A stretch of 64,000 nucleotides of DNA from Protaetiibacter sp. (GTDB lineage Bacteria; Actinomycetota; Actinomycetes; Actinomycetales; Microbacteriaceae), in contig JASLGG010000052.1 of NCBI GenBank assembly GCA_030150265.1, positions 20,786 through 84,785 of the forward strand. Direction: 5' to 3'. The position numbers and the translations under genes are program-made. Below are positions 28,401 to 35,985 of the stretch, piece by piece. A model generated the notes under the pieces. It did no database searches, was not told the origin of the DNA, and saw nothing but the letters and a program-made list of their open reading frames with translations. Each line of letters starts with the position of its first letter. Within the stretch, counting starts at the first letter, position 1.

Positions 28401-28454
28401 TCCGGCCTGCGAGCGGATGCGGCATCATGGCATCACCGGACGAGGAGGGCGGCG

Positions 28455-28853
28455 ATGAGCGAGGCGCAGGACTACGTGGACGACATGGCCCGCGCGCGCG
28501 GCTACGTGCTCGACTACCACAAGGTCATGGCTGCGGCCGACTTCGAGGTGCTGAAGGCCGCCAATCACGTGGTCTCGGCCGCCTACCTGGAGCAGCGCGC
28601 GCTCGACCGCCGCACCAAGGAGCTGCTCTTCATCCTGAGCCTGACCGTGATGCGCGCACCGCAGGCCCAGATCCGCAGCCACATCAGCGTCGCGCTCGAT
28701 CTCGGCCTGACGCCGCGCGAGATCCTCGAGGCGATCGAGATCGCGCTGCCCGAGGCGGGCGTCGTGGCGTTCCAGTGGGGCGTCGAGGCCTGGCAGGCCG
28801 TCGTCGGCATCGACCCGCTCGAGCCGACCGTCGAGGTCCACACCGGGCGCTGA
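28455..28853 (+). CDS. Carboxymuconolactone decarboxylase (CMD)/AhpD-fold protein
   Basis: 132 aa, ATG with GAGGAGG upstream. The all-helical CMD fold is indicated by L-D-R-R-T-K-E-L-L-F-I, H-I-S-V-A-L-D-L-G-L-T-P-R-E-I-L-E and a His in the second helix. There is no C-x-x-C, so it is not an AhpD peroxidase; it belongs with the decarboxylase-like members. It lies 317 nt upstream of the ring-opening monooxygenase and may act in the same catabolism (for example on a ring dicarboxylate), but that is only context. Confidence 0.8.
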   Translation: MSEAQDYVDDMARARGYVLDYHKVMAAADFEVLKAANHVVSAAYLEQRALDRRTKELLFILSLTVMRAPQAQIRSHISVALDLGLTPREILEAIEIALPEAGVVAFQWGVEAWQAVVGIDPLEPTVEVHTGR

Positions 28854-29170
28854 TCTCCAGGCGCCACGCCTGGATCTTCTGGTGCCGCGGCGGTAGTCCG
28901 CGGCACGGCGCCGCTCGGGCGCACGAGCGCGGTCGCGCGCCGGAACGGGTGCGCGCACAGCTGAGCTGCAGTCGTCGTGTGCCCGCAGCCCGCCGCTCGC
29001 GTGCCCGGAAAGATCGCGCGCCCCCTTGCAACGCGCGCTCCGGATGGGCAAACTCTTCTATTACGAGAATCCTCATTCAGATGATGAGAATTCCGGTGGC
29101 ATCGAGGCGACCTGCTCGTGGGGCGTCGATGGCGACAACCGAACATCGAGCGAACAGGAGAGAGCGACTG
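28854..29170. other. 317-nt intergenic region: hairpin and operator before the lower B6 operon
   Basis: Just after the CMD stop, CCAGGCG/CGCCTGG at about 28858-28874 can form a short hairpin (possible terminator). The rest is unremarkable until the AT-rich palindrome at 29067-29093. No convincing extra ORF is seen. Confidence 0.4.
29067..29093. promoter_or_regulatory. AT-rich palindromic operator candidate
   Basis: GAATCCTCAT (29067-29076) and ATGAGAATTC (29084-29093), 9 of 10 pairing, 7-nt centre, in a conspicuously AT-rich stretch 78 nt before the monooxygenase ATG. A GntR- or IclR-type site is plausible; the IclR gene at 52966-53685 is the nearest candidate regulator. Confidence 0.45.
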
Positions 29171-30316
29171 ATGTCTGAGACCCGCACCCGCCGCGCCGAG
29201 ATCTCGGGGGCAGGCTTCGCCGGGCTGACCGCAGCCACGGCGCTCGCCCGGATGGGCTGGAGCGTCCGCGTGCACGAGCGCGCCCCGGAGCTGCGCACCG
29301 AGGGCGCCGGGATCGTGCTGTGGGGCAACAGCCTCCAGGTGATCGACAAGCTCGGCGCGACTCCCGACCTCATGTCCGCAGCCATGCGCCCGCCGGCCTA
29401 CGAGACGCGCATGAACAACGTCATCCAGAGCCAGGAGACGCTCGCCGACATCCGGTGGCTCACGCTCACCCGTCCCCACCTCTACGCCACGCTGCTGACC
29501 GCCGCGCGCGAGGCGGGCGTCGAGGTGCTGCCGGGCTCCGAGGTCGTCTCGGCCACGCCCGAGGGGCGCATCTCGTTCGCGAACGGCGACTCCGCGGATG
29601 CGGACCTCATCGTCGGCGCCGACGGCGTCGGCTCGGCGGTGCGCGACTCGCTCGGCATCCCCCTCAAGCGCGAGCGCTCGCGCGACGGCATCACGCGCTT
29701 CCTCGTGCCGCGCCGCAAGGCCGAGCTGCAGGCGCTCGAGCCCGACACCGAGTGGGACAACGTCATCGACTTCTGGAACCTCGACCCGCGCGTTCTGCGC
29801 GTGCTCTACGTGCCGGCCAACGAGCGCGAGCTCTACATCGCCCTCATGGCGCCCGCCGCCGATGCCGACGGCTCCAAGGTGCCGATCGACCTCGAGCTGT
29901 GGACCTCGGTGTTCCCGCAGCTCGCGCCGGTGCTCGAGGACGCCGCCGGCACCCCCGGCCGCTACTACGGCTACCAGACCACGCGCCTCGACTCCTGGAC
30001 GCAGGGCAAGGTCGCCCTCATCGGCGACGCGGCCCACGCGATGTGCCCCGCGCTCGCCCAGGGCGCCGGATGCGCGATGCAGAACGCCTGGACCCTCGCG
30101 GTCGCCGCCACCGCGGCCGGCGCATCCGAGCTCCCCGACGCGCTCCGCGAGTGGGAGCGTCTCGAGCGCCCCTACACCGACCGCTGCCAGGACCGCTCGC
30201 AGTGGTTCGCCGACACCCGCGAGATGTCGAAGGGCGGCCAGTTCGCCGGCGATCACAACGAGACCGCCCTCTACAACCCCACCGACCCGAACCGTCACCA
30301 GGGAGCCGCAGCATGA
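29171..30316 (+). CDS. FAD-dependent ring-opening monooxygenase, MHPCO-like (vitamin B6 degradation)
   Basis: 381 aa. FAD motif G13-A-G-F-A-G18, DG motif LIVGADGVGSAVR, and G285-D-A-A-H289 followed by PALAQGAGCAMQNAW. The overall layout strongly recalls 2-methyl-3-hydroxypyridine-5-carboxylate oxygenase of Mesorhizobium loti (E-L-R-x-x-G-A-G-I, PAADxxGSxVPIDLE, LDSWTxGKVAL). That enzyme hydroxylates and opens the pyridine ring to give (E)-2-(acetamidomethylene)succinate. It overlaps the next gene (ATGA). Other hydroxypyridine carboxylates are possible substrates, but the neighbouring dehydrogenase, decarboxylase-like and hydrolase genes support the B6 route. Confidence 0.82.
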   Translation: MSETRTRRAEISGAGFAGLTAATALARMGWSVRVHERAPELRTEGAGIVLWGNSLQVIDKLGATPDLMSAAMRPPAYETRMNNVIQSQETLADIRWLTLTRPHLYATLLTAAREAGVEVLPGSEVVSATPEGRISFANGDSADADLIVGADGVGSAVRDSLGIPLKRERSRDGITRFLVPRRKAELQALEPDTEWDNVIDFWNLDPRVLRVLYVPANERELYIALMAPAADADGSKVPIDLELWTSVFPQLAPVLEDAAGTPGRYYGYQTTRLDSWTQGKVALIGDAAHAMCPALAQGAGCAMQNAWTLAVAATAAGASELPDALREWERLERPYTDRCQDRSQWFADTREMSKGGQFAGDHNETALYNPTDPNRHQGAAA

Positions 30317-30897
30317 CGCTCGATCCGTTCTACCGTGTCCGCGCCTGGCACTCCTTCGTGCAGGAGACCGTGCACGAGCTCGGCCCCGCGCCCGAGCAGC
30401 CGCTCGTGAAGGCGGCCGTCGCGGTCGTGATCGAGAACCCCTTCACGGGCCGCTGGGTGGAGGACCTCTCGCCGCTCACCGCGCCGAGCGACACCCTCGG
30501 CACCGAGCTCGGCCGCCGGGCGGTGGCGCTGCTCGGCGGACGCCCCGCCGAGAGCTACGGCAAGGGCGGGATGGTCGGGGTGAACGGCGAGCAGGAGCAC
30601 GTCGTGGCCTGCGTCACGACCGTGTTCGGCAACGCGCTCCGCGACGCCATCGGCGGCGGCGAGGCCTGGATCTCCTCGGCCACCAAGGTCGCCCCGGCGG
30701 GCGCCCCCATCGACATCCCGCTCGCCTACAAGGACGAGGTGTACGTGCGCTCGCACTACGACGCGATCACGATCACCTTGCCCGATGCGCCGCGACCGGA
30801 TGAACTGGTCATCATCGTGGCGGTCGCGACCGGCGGCCGCGTCAACGCACGGGTCGGCGGCATGACCGTCGACGAGGTGCTGGCCCGCGGGCGATGA
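30313..30897 (+). CDS. DUF1185 ('amino acid synthesis') family protein
   Basis: 194 aa, start ATG overlapping the previous stop. Recognised by V-R-x-W-x-S-F-V-Q-E-T, the GKGGMVGVNGEQEHVVAC core, and a C-terminal VAVATGGRVNARVGG. Members of this family occur beside ring-degradation and amide-degradation genes, but no reaction is known to me. The tight coupling to the monooxygenase suggests a role just before or after ring opening, or protection from a reactive intermediate. Confidence 0.75.
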   Translation: MTLDPFYRVRAWHSFVQETVHELGPAPEQPLVKAAVAVVIENPFTGRWVEDLSPLTAPSDTLGTELGRRAVALLGGRPAESYGKGGMVGVNGEQEHVVACVTTVFGNALRDAIGGGEAWISSATKVAPAGAPIDIPLAYKDEVYVRSHYDAITITLPDAPRPDELVIIVAVATGGRVNARVGGMTVDEVLARGR

Positions 30898-30925
30898 CGC
30901 CCGCGACAATCAGAAAGGAGGCGGC

Positions 30926-31681
30926 GTGAGCTACAGCGACGGCCGCTATCACGAGGACGAGTCGATCGCGAACGTCCTCTCCGACGTGGCGCGCGCCCAG
31001 CGCATCCTCGAGCTGGAGGGCCACGGCGACATGTCGATGGGGCACCTCTCCTACCGCGACCCGTTCGGGCGCGGCCTCTGGCTCAAGCGCGGCAACCTCG
31101 CGTTCTCCGAGGTGCAGGGCGACGACTTCATCCTCATCGACTTCGACGGCAACGTGCTCGAGGGTCAGGGCCTGCGCCACCTCGAGTGGCCGCTGCACGC
31201 CGAGATCATGCGGGCGCGCCCCGACGTGAACTTCGTCGGGCACTCGCACGCGCACCACGCGACGATGTTCGGCGCCACGAACGAGACGCTCAAGCCCTAC
31301 AACAACCACGGCGTGTGGTTCGCGGAGGAGGGCGTGCCGCGCTTCGCCGAGACGAGCCACATCATCACGACCGTGGAGCTCGGCGTCGCCGCCGCGAAGA
31401 CGCTGGGGAAGGCGGAGGCGCTGTTCCTCGCCAACCACGGCATCGCCTTCGTCGGCTCGACCGTCGCCGAGGTGCTGCTCGCCGGCGTCTTCCTCGAGTG
31501 GGCCTCCCGCTTCCAGATCCAGCTCGCCGCGACCGGCTTCACGCCGATCGAGCCGGATGCGGAGGAGACCAAGGAGAAGCGCGCCCGCATCTACCCGCCC
31601 AAGGCGCAGCGCAACTACTGGATGTACTTCAACCGCAAGCTCGACCGGGCCGAGGCATTCGACGCCGGCCTCCCGGGCTGA
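30926..31681 (+). CDS. Class II aldolase/adducin-fold enzyme, candidate pyridine-4,5-dicarboxylate 4-decarboxylase
   Basis: 251 aa, GTG start with a strong AAAGGAGG. The metal site of the fold is complete: E87 in H-L-E-W-P-L-H, H106 and H108 in G-H-S-H-A-H, and H171 in L-A-N-H-G. In M. loti the decarboxylation of 3-hydroxy-2-methylpyridine-4,5-dicarboxylate is catalysed by a protein of this fold, and the gene order beside the monooxygenase and the FHMPC-dehydrogenase-like gene fits. The family is broad (L-fuculose-phosphate aldolases, sugar epimerases), so the specific reaction is inference. Confidence 0.72.
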   Translation: MSYSDGRYHEDESIANVLSDVARAQRILELEGHGDMSMGHLSYRDPFGRGLWLKRGNLAFSEVQGDDFILIDFDGNVLEGQGLRHLEWPLHAEIMRARPDVNFVGHSHAHHATMFGATNETLKPYNNHGVWFAEEGVPRFAETSHIITTVELGVAAAKTLGKAEALFLANHGIAFVGSTVAEVLLAGVFLEWASRFQIQLAATGFTPIEPDAEETKEKRARIYPPKAQRNYWMYFNRKLDRAEAFDAGLPG

Positions 31682-31729
31682 GCAGCCCCCTCACAGGCAG
31701 CACCACCGAACAGAAAGAGAGACTCGACG

Positions 31730-32665
31730 ATGAGCAGTCTTCCCGCCATTGCCACGGTGATCGGATCGGGCACGATGGGCCCCGGGATCGCCGCGACCCT
31801 CGCCCGCGCGGGCGCCCAGGTGCGCCTCTACGACATCGCCGCCGACGCCATCGAGCGCGCCGCGGCGAGCTACGAGGTCGTCAAGGGCGTGCTCGCCACG
31901 GTCGGCACGCCCGAGACCCCGGGCGGATCGGTCACCTTCGGCACCGACCTCGACGCGGCCCTCGAGGGCACCGGTCTCGTGATCGAGGCCGTGCCCGAGC
32001 GCCTCGACCTCAAGCAGTCGGTGCTCGCCCAGCTCGAGGAGCGCCTCGGCGACGACATCATCATCGCCTCCAACACCTCCGGCATCCCGATCACCACGAT
32101 GGCCGAGAGCATGAAGGTGCCCGGCCGCCTCGTGGGCATGCACTGGTCGAACCCTCCGCACCTGATCCCCATGATCGAGGTGATCCCGGGTGAGCAGACG
32201 AAGCCGGAGATCGTCGACCAGCTCATGGAGATCGTGCGCTCCTTCGACTACTTCCCGGTGCTCGAGAAGGAGATCGCGGGCTTCGTCGAGAACCGCGTGC
32301 TCTACGCGATCCTGCGCGAGTGCATGGCGCTGCTCGAGGAGGGCATCGTGACCCCCGAGGGGCTCGACACGTGCGTCAAGTGGGGCATCGGCTACAAGCT
32401 CTCGGTGATCGGGCCCACCCGCCTGCTCGACATGGCGGGCCTCGACATCTACCAGAGCGTCTCGGGCTACCTCAACAAGGAGCTCGACGCGAGCACGGAC
32501 ACCCCGCAGCTCATCAAGGACAAGATCGCCGAGGGCAAGCTCGGCTTCAAGTCGGGCGGCGGCATGTACGAGTACGGCGAGGGCGACGTCGACGCGAAGC
32601 GCCGCGAGATCGTGCAGGGTCTCGTCGCCGCCCGCAAGACGCTCTCGTCGATCCCGAACGTCTGA
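31730..32665 (+). CDS. 3-hydroxyacyl-CoA-dehydrogenase-like protein, probable FHMPC 5-dehydrogenase
   Basis: 311 aa. NAD motif G12-S-G-T-M-G-P-G; catalytic His-Glu pair H138 (V-G-M-H-W-S-N-P-P-H) and E150; dimer/substrate part F-V-E-N-R-V-L-Y-A and LDTCVKWGIGYK, LLDMAGLDIYQSVS. The stretches NTSGIPIT and the 'WSNPPHLIPMIEVI' type motif match what I recall of M. loti 5-formyl-3-hydroxy-2-methylpyridine-4-carboxylate dehydrogenase (FHMPCDH), an unusual 3HCDH-fold aldehyde-oxidising enzyme. It oxidises the 5-formyl group to the dicarboxylate. The next gene starts 5 nt after its stop. Confidence 0.82.
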   Translation: MSSLPAIATVIGSGTMGPGIAATLARAGAQVRLYDIAADAIERAAASYEVVKGVLATVGTPETPGGSVTFGTDLDAALEGTGLVIEAVPERLDLKQSVLAQLEERLGDDIIIASNTSGIPITTMAESMKVPGRLVGMHWSNPPHLIPMIEVIPGEQTKPEIVDQLMEIVRSFDYFPVLEKEIAGFVENRVLYAILRECMALLEEGIVTPEGLDTCVKWGIGYKLSVIGPTRLLDMAGLDIYQSVSGYLNKELDASTDTPQLIKDKIAEGKLGFKSGGGMYEYGEGDVDAKRREIVQGLVAARKTLSSIPNV

Positions 32666-32670
32666 GCGCC

Positions 32671-33507
32671 GTGGCCACCCCCCGCATCGAGGCGATCTCC
32701 GACGGCCTACAGCGCACCCGAGGCGCCGCCGTCGACCTCGCCTTCCGGATGCGGGGGGTCGGTCCCGCGGTCGTGCTGCTGCACGGCACCTCCGCCAACC
32801 ACGCCGTGTGGGAGGCGGTGGGCGACCGGCTCGCCGAGCACGCCACCGTCATCGCGCTCGACCAGCGCGGGCACGGCCGCAGCGACAAGCCGGCCACCGG
32901 CTACACCGGCCCGGACTTCGCGGACGACGTCGTGACGGTGCTCGACGCGCTCGGCATCGAGCGGGCGCTCGTCGGCGGGCACTCGCTCGGCGGGCGCAAC
33001 TCCTGGCTCGCCGCCGCGCGGCATCCGGATCGCGTGACGGGTGCGGTGGTCGTCGACTACACGCCCTACGTCGAGCCGGAGGTGCTCGACGAGCTCGCGG
33101 TGCGGGTCGCCGCGGGCCACCGCGACTTCGCCGACCGCGCGGAGATCGAGACCTATCTGCGTGGCCGCTACCGGCGCATCCTGCCGGAGGCGGTCGAGCG
33201 CCGCGCCCGCTGGGGCTACCGGCAGCGCGACGACGGCCGCTTCGAGCCGTACGCCGACCCGGAGGCCATGCAGCAGCTGATCGACGGCTTCCGCACCCCG
33301 TGGGACGCCGAGTTCCGCGCGGTGACCGTGCCGATGACGCACGTGCGCGGCAGCGACAGCCTCATCGTGAGCAGCGCGGCCTGGGAGGCCGCGCGGGCCG
33401 ACCGGCCCGACGACCGCTGGGTCGTCGTGGACGGCGCCGACCACTACATCCCCGAGGAGTTCCCCGACCTCATCGCCGCCGAGCTCGCCCGCGCGCTCGG
33501 CACCTGA
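32671..33507 (+). CDS. Alpha/beta hydrolase, probable (E)-2-(acetamidomethylene)succinate hydrolase
   Basis: 278 aa, GTG start 5 nt after the previous stop. Core motifs: oxyanion L-L-H-G-T, nucleophile S105 in G-G-H-S-L-G-G, acid D229 in R-G-S-D-S, H258 in G-A-D-H-Y-I. I recall the M. loti AAMS hydrolase triad as Ser106/Asp230/His258, nearly the same numbering. The reaction releases succinic semialdehyde, acetate, ammonia and CO2 from the ring-opened product. The order monooxygenase-decarboxylase-dehydrogenase-hydrolase is the reverse half of the pathway in one operon. Confidence 0.75.
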   Translation: MATPRIEAISDGLQRTRGAAVDLAFRMRGVGPAVVLLHGTSANHAVWEAVGDRLAEHATVIALDQRGHGRSDKPATGYTGPDFADDVVTVLDALGIERALVGGHSLGGRNSWLAAARHPDRVTGAVVVDYTPYVEPEVLDELAVRVAAGHRDFADRAEIETYLRGRYRRILPEAVERRARWGYRQRDDGRFEPYADPEAMQQLIDGFRTPWDAEFRAVTVPMTHVRGSDSLIVSSAAWEAARADRPDDRWVVVDGADHYIPEEFPDLIAAELARALGT

Positions 33508-33523
33508 CCGGAAGGACACACCC

Positions 33524-33976
33524 ATGGCCCTGTTCGACAAGCTCGCGATCTCGAGCCCCGACATCGTGAACCTCGAGCGCATCCGCGACGAGTTCACCGC
33601 GGACGGCGGGCACACGATCCCGCGGCTCGCCTTCGAGGGCGTCCCCGAGGGCACCGTCGAGCTCGCCGTCATCTGCCACGACCCCGACGCCCCGCTGCCG
33701 AACGGCTTCACCCACTGGGTGGTCTACGGCATCGCCCCGGATGCCACGGCGCTCGACCTCGAGGCGCCCGGCGTGCGGGTCTCGCCGAACGGCGCCGGCG
33801 CCCCCATCTGGTACGGCCCGGAGCCGCCGCACGGCCACGGCGTGCACCACTACTACTTCTGGGTGTACGCGCTGAGCCGCCCCGTCGAGGGAGCCCCCTC
33901 GCGCGAGGAGTTCCTCGCCCAGTACGGCGACGCGGTGCTCGAGCAGGCCCGTATCGTGGGCACCTACTCGCGATAG
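33524..33976 (+). CDS. PEBP/YbhB-YbcL-like (Raf-kinase-inhibitor-type) protein
   Basis: 150 aa. Ligand-site motifs of the phosphatidylethanolamine-binding fold: C-H-D-P-D-A-P, T-H-W-V-V-Y-G-I, G-P-x-P-P-H-G-H-G-V-H-H-Y-Y-F. The D-P-D-A-P and H-W and G-x-H motifs that line the anion pocket are all present. Its function in bacteria is poorly defined. It sits in the middle of the lower B6 operon, so binding a carboxylated or phosphorylated ring metabolite is possible, but nothing in the sequence proves it. Confidence 0.8.
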   Translation: MALFDKLAISSPDIVNLERIRDEFTADGGHTIPRLAFEGVPEGTVELAVICHDPDAPLPNGFTHWVVYGIAPDATALDLEAPGVRVSPNGAGAPIWYGPEPPHGHGVHHYYFWVYALSRPVEGAPSREEFLAQYGDAVLEQARIVGTYSR

Positions 33977-33987
33977 GAGCGCACGCC

Positions 33988-34701
33988 ATGCCGATCACCG
34001 ACGCCCACATGCACGTGGGGGACTTCCCGATGTTCGGGGTCAACCTCGACGAGGACCACCTCGCGGGCTACCTCGCCGAGAACGACATCGACACCGGGAT
34101 GGTGTTCCACCAGGACAACCGGATGGTGCGCCGCGTCATCCAGGACATCCCCGCCGCCTACGGCCTCTACTGGGCCAACCCCAAGCTCGGCGACCCGGTG
34201 CCGGAGCTGCGCGACTTCCTCGACGACCCGAAGTTCCGCGGGGTGAAGCTGCACCCGCTCATGGACGGCTTCCACCCCAACGATCCCGCGGTGTGGCCGG
34301 TGATCGAGCTGCTCATCGAGCGCGACCTGCCCGCGCTCATCCACTGCGGGCACCCGATCTTCTCGCTGCCGTGGAGCATCGAGGAGCTCATCGCGCAGTT
34401 CCCGGAGGCGAAGATCATCCTCGGCCACATGGGGCACGGCAACATCATCTACATCGACGCCTCGATCGGGGTCGCCCAGCGACACCCGAACGTGTGGCTC
34501 GAGACGAGCGGCATGCCGATGAGCCTCAAGATCAAGGAGGCCGTCGAGAAGGTCGGCTCGGACCGCGTGATGTACGGCTCCGACGGGCCGTGGCACGAGC
34601 CCAAGGTGGAGCAGCTCAAGGTGCAGCTGGCCGGGCTCGAGCCCGCCGCGCTCGAGGACGTGATGAACAACACGGCGCAGCGGCTGTTCCTCGGCGCGTA
34701 G
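33988..34701 (+). CDS. Metal-dependent amidohydrolase (Amidohydro_2 family)
   Basis: 237 aa, starting 11 nt after the previous gene. N-terminal metal motif D-A-H-M-H; GVKLHPLMDGF (TIM-barrel His); LIHCGHP; LGHMGHG; and C-terminal metal Asp in M-Y-G-S-D-G-P-W. This set fits the Amidohydro_2/ACMSD-like family of hydrolases and decarboxylases. It is short (usual 260-330). The substrate is unknown; a ring-derived lactone, imide or carboxylate is suggested by the operon. It is followed by a terminator. Confidence 0.8.
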   Translation: MPITDAHMHVGDFPMFGVNLDEDHLAGYLAENDIDTGMVFHQDNRMVRRVIQDIPAAYGLYWANPKLGDPVPELRDFLDDPKFRGVKLHPLMDGFHPNDPAVWPVIELLIERDLPALIHCGHPIFSLPWSIEELIAQFPEAKIILGHMGHGNIIYIDASIGVAQRHPNVWLETSGMPMSLKIKEAVEKVGSDRVMYGSDGPWHEPKVEQLKVQLAGLEPAALEDVMNNTAQRLFLGA

Positions 34702-34714
34702 CTCTTCGGGTTTC

Positions 34715-34745
34715 GGAGGGGAGGCCGCATCCGCGCCTCCCCTCC
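34715..34745 (+). terminator. Terminator of the lower B6 operon
   Basis: 11-bp stem GGAGGGGAGGC (34715-34725) / GCCTCCCCTCC (34735-34745), 9-nt loop, directly after the amidohydrolase gene. Confidence 0.75.
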
Positions 34746-34758
34746 TCACGCAGGGCTG

Positions 34759-34944
34759 CTAGCTGTGGCTCCTCTTCAGCAAGGCGCTCAGGATGAGGCT
34801 CGCGACGCCGACGATCGCCCACACGCCGATGGTGATGACGTCGATCCGCGGAGTGATGAGCCACATCGCTACCCACACGAAGAGGGCGATGATCAACGAG
34901 GTGATACCCGCCACCAGAGCGATCAGACTGAGTTCTCGTGCCAT
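34759..34944 (-). CDS. 61-aa membrane protein (two TM segments)
   Basis: ATG at 34944 with AGGAGG 5 nt upstream; that ribosome binding site lies inside the last codons of the preceding gene. The protein has two hydrophobic helices (LSLIALVAGITSLIIALFVWVAMWL and VITIGVWAIVGVASLILSALL) and a basic tail K-R-S-H-S. It is cotranscribed and probably coupled with the secreted protein gene just upstream. A function such as immunity, anchoring or export helper is only a guess. Confidence 0.65.
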   Translation of the reverse strand: MARELSLIALVAGITSLIIALFVWVAMWLITPRIDVITIGVWAIVGVASLILSALLKRSHS

Positions 34945-34945
34945 G

Positions 34946-35581
34946 TCAACCTCCTGCATTCTTGACAGCGGTGCCTTCCCATAGGCCCTTGATGCTGACC
35001 CACATCGTGTAGGTCCCTCCGTAGTCACCGAAGTTGACCGCGTAGTAGCTCGTGTGCCCTCCTTGGGGACGGTTGCCTTCGACCGAATGGTATTCCTGGT
35101 TCGAGATGAGGCCGATGACGTAGTGTCCCCACTCTCCATTGGCGTAGGTCGAGTACGACGAGTTGTAGGGGACAGCTGCCAAGCCGGTCGGCGTGAAGCG
35201 TTTCGTGACCGTCAGTTTTCGCATCACTGCTCCGAATGCATTTGCCCATTGTCGGTAGTACGACGTCGTCACGATCGAGGCAACGGCGACGCCGGTTGTC
35301 TGTAGCGCAAGTTCTCGTTCCTCGAGCGTGGCTGTACGTGTGCTTGTGGTCTCGCCATCCTCCACGCTCACTGCCAGACTGCGGAGGACCGACTCGTCGT
35401 GAAGAGCCCGATTGATGAGGCCGGGCTCGTAGCCGTTCGCGAGCGCTGCTTTCGTGAAGCTCTCCGGTGTCCAACCTCCCGGGAGGTCGATGCCGGTATC
35501 CGCCTGGGCGGGCGCCATGCTGACCAGAGCGAGTGGAACGGCAGCGAGTAGCGCCACGAGTCGCTTTGTTCTTCTTCTCAT
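34946..35581 (-). CDS. Secreted protein of unknown function
   Basis: 211 aa, ATG at 35581 preceded by AAAGGAAG. A clear Sec signal peptide (RRRTKRLVALLAAVPLALV... ending A-P-A-Q-A) with cleavage near residue 27. The mature part contains charged helical residues 30-100 and a Tyr/Ser/Gly-rich C-terminal domain (SYYRQWANAF, YSTYANGEWGHYVIG, YYAVNFGDYGG). The codon usage is noticeably less GC-rich than all neighbours, a sign of recent acquisition. It forms a two-gene operon with the small membrane protein. I do not recognise the family. Confidence 0.65.
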   Translation of the reverse strand: MRRRTKRLVALLAAVPLALVSMAPAQADTGIDLPGGWTPESFTKAALANGYEPGLINRALHDESVLRSLAVSVEDGETTSTRTATLEERELALQTTGVAVASIVTTSYYRQWANAFGAVMRKLTVTKRFTPTGLAAVPYNSSYSTYANGEWGHYVIGLISNQEYHSVEGNRPQGGHTSYYAVNFGDYGGTYTMWVSIKGLWEGTAVKNAGG

Positions 35582-35611
35582 GACTTCCTTTCACGGAACT
35601 GACCGACACTC

Positions 35612-35640
35612 AGAGTCCCATCTTGAGAATATATTGTCAA
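35612..35640 (-). promoter_or_regulatory. Promoter of the secreted-protein operon
   Basis: -35 TTGACA (35635-35640 on the minus strand) and -10-like GACTCT (35612-35617) with a 17-nt spacer. The -35 is consensus. Confidence 0.45.
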
Positions 35641-35864
35641 TGTTCCTCATGAATGGGGCCGCGGGAAAGGCGGGGTGTCATGTGCCGCAACGGCGTGGGG
35701 CGACTTCGACGCGTCGTGCTGCGAGGCGTCGATCGTTCATCTCCTTCCGGTTGAGGTGCGGGCGGGGTTCTTCCACAGTTCGCAGTGGCCATCGCCTACG
35801 CGTGGCGGGCGTCGTCGAGGGTTGGTGATGTCGCCGGCCCCAGCGAGAGTGCTTAAAGGCATGA

Positions 35865-35884
35865 ATGCTTGATATATCAGGCAT
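35865..35884. promoter_or_regulatory. 20-bp palindromic operator ATGCTTGATATATCAGGCAT
   Basis: 18 of 20 positions symmetric, with a perfect TGATATATCA core, 101 nt before the aminotransferase start. AT-rich and dyad-symmetric, as for GntR/FadR-type or IclR-type regulators. It probably controls the 36.0-49.2 kb operon. Confidence 0.55.
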
Positions 35885-35985
35885 ACATCGCTAGGGTTGT
35901 CGAAATCTCGCACATTGCGATACTTCATTCTCACAATGCGCGAATACATCAGCCAATGACGGTTTCGATGGAAGGACCGCGCCCG

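Larger units (their letters stand above)
35582..35985. other. 404-nt AT-richer intergenic region
   Basis: It holds the minus-strand promoter (35612-35640), the palindrome at 35865-35884 and, nearer the aminotransferase start, CATTG (35914-35918) and CAATG (35935-35939) as a loose inverted pair. No convincing gene is visible between 35640 and 35985; in-frame starts upstream of 35986 lack ribosome binding sites. Confidence 0.4.
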
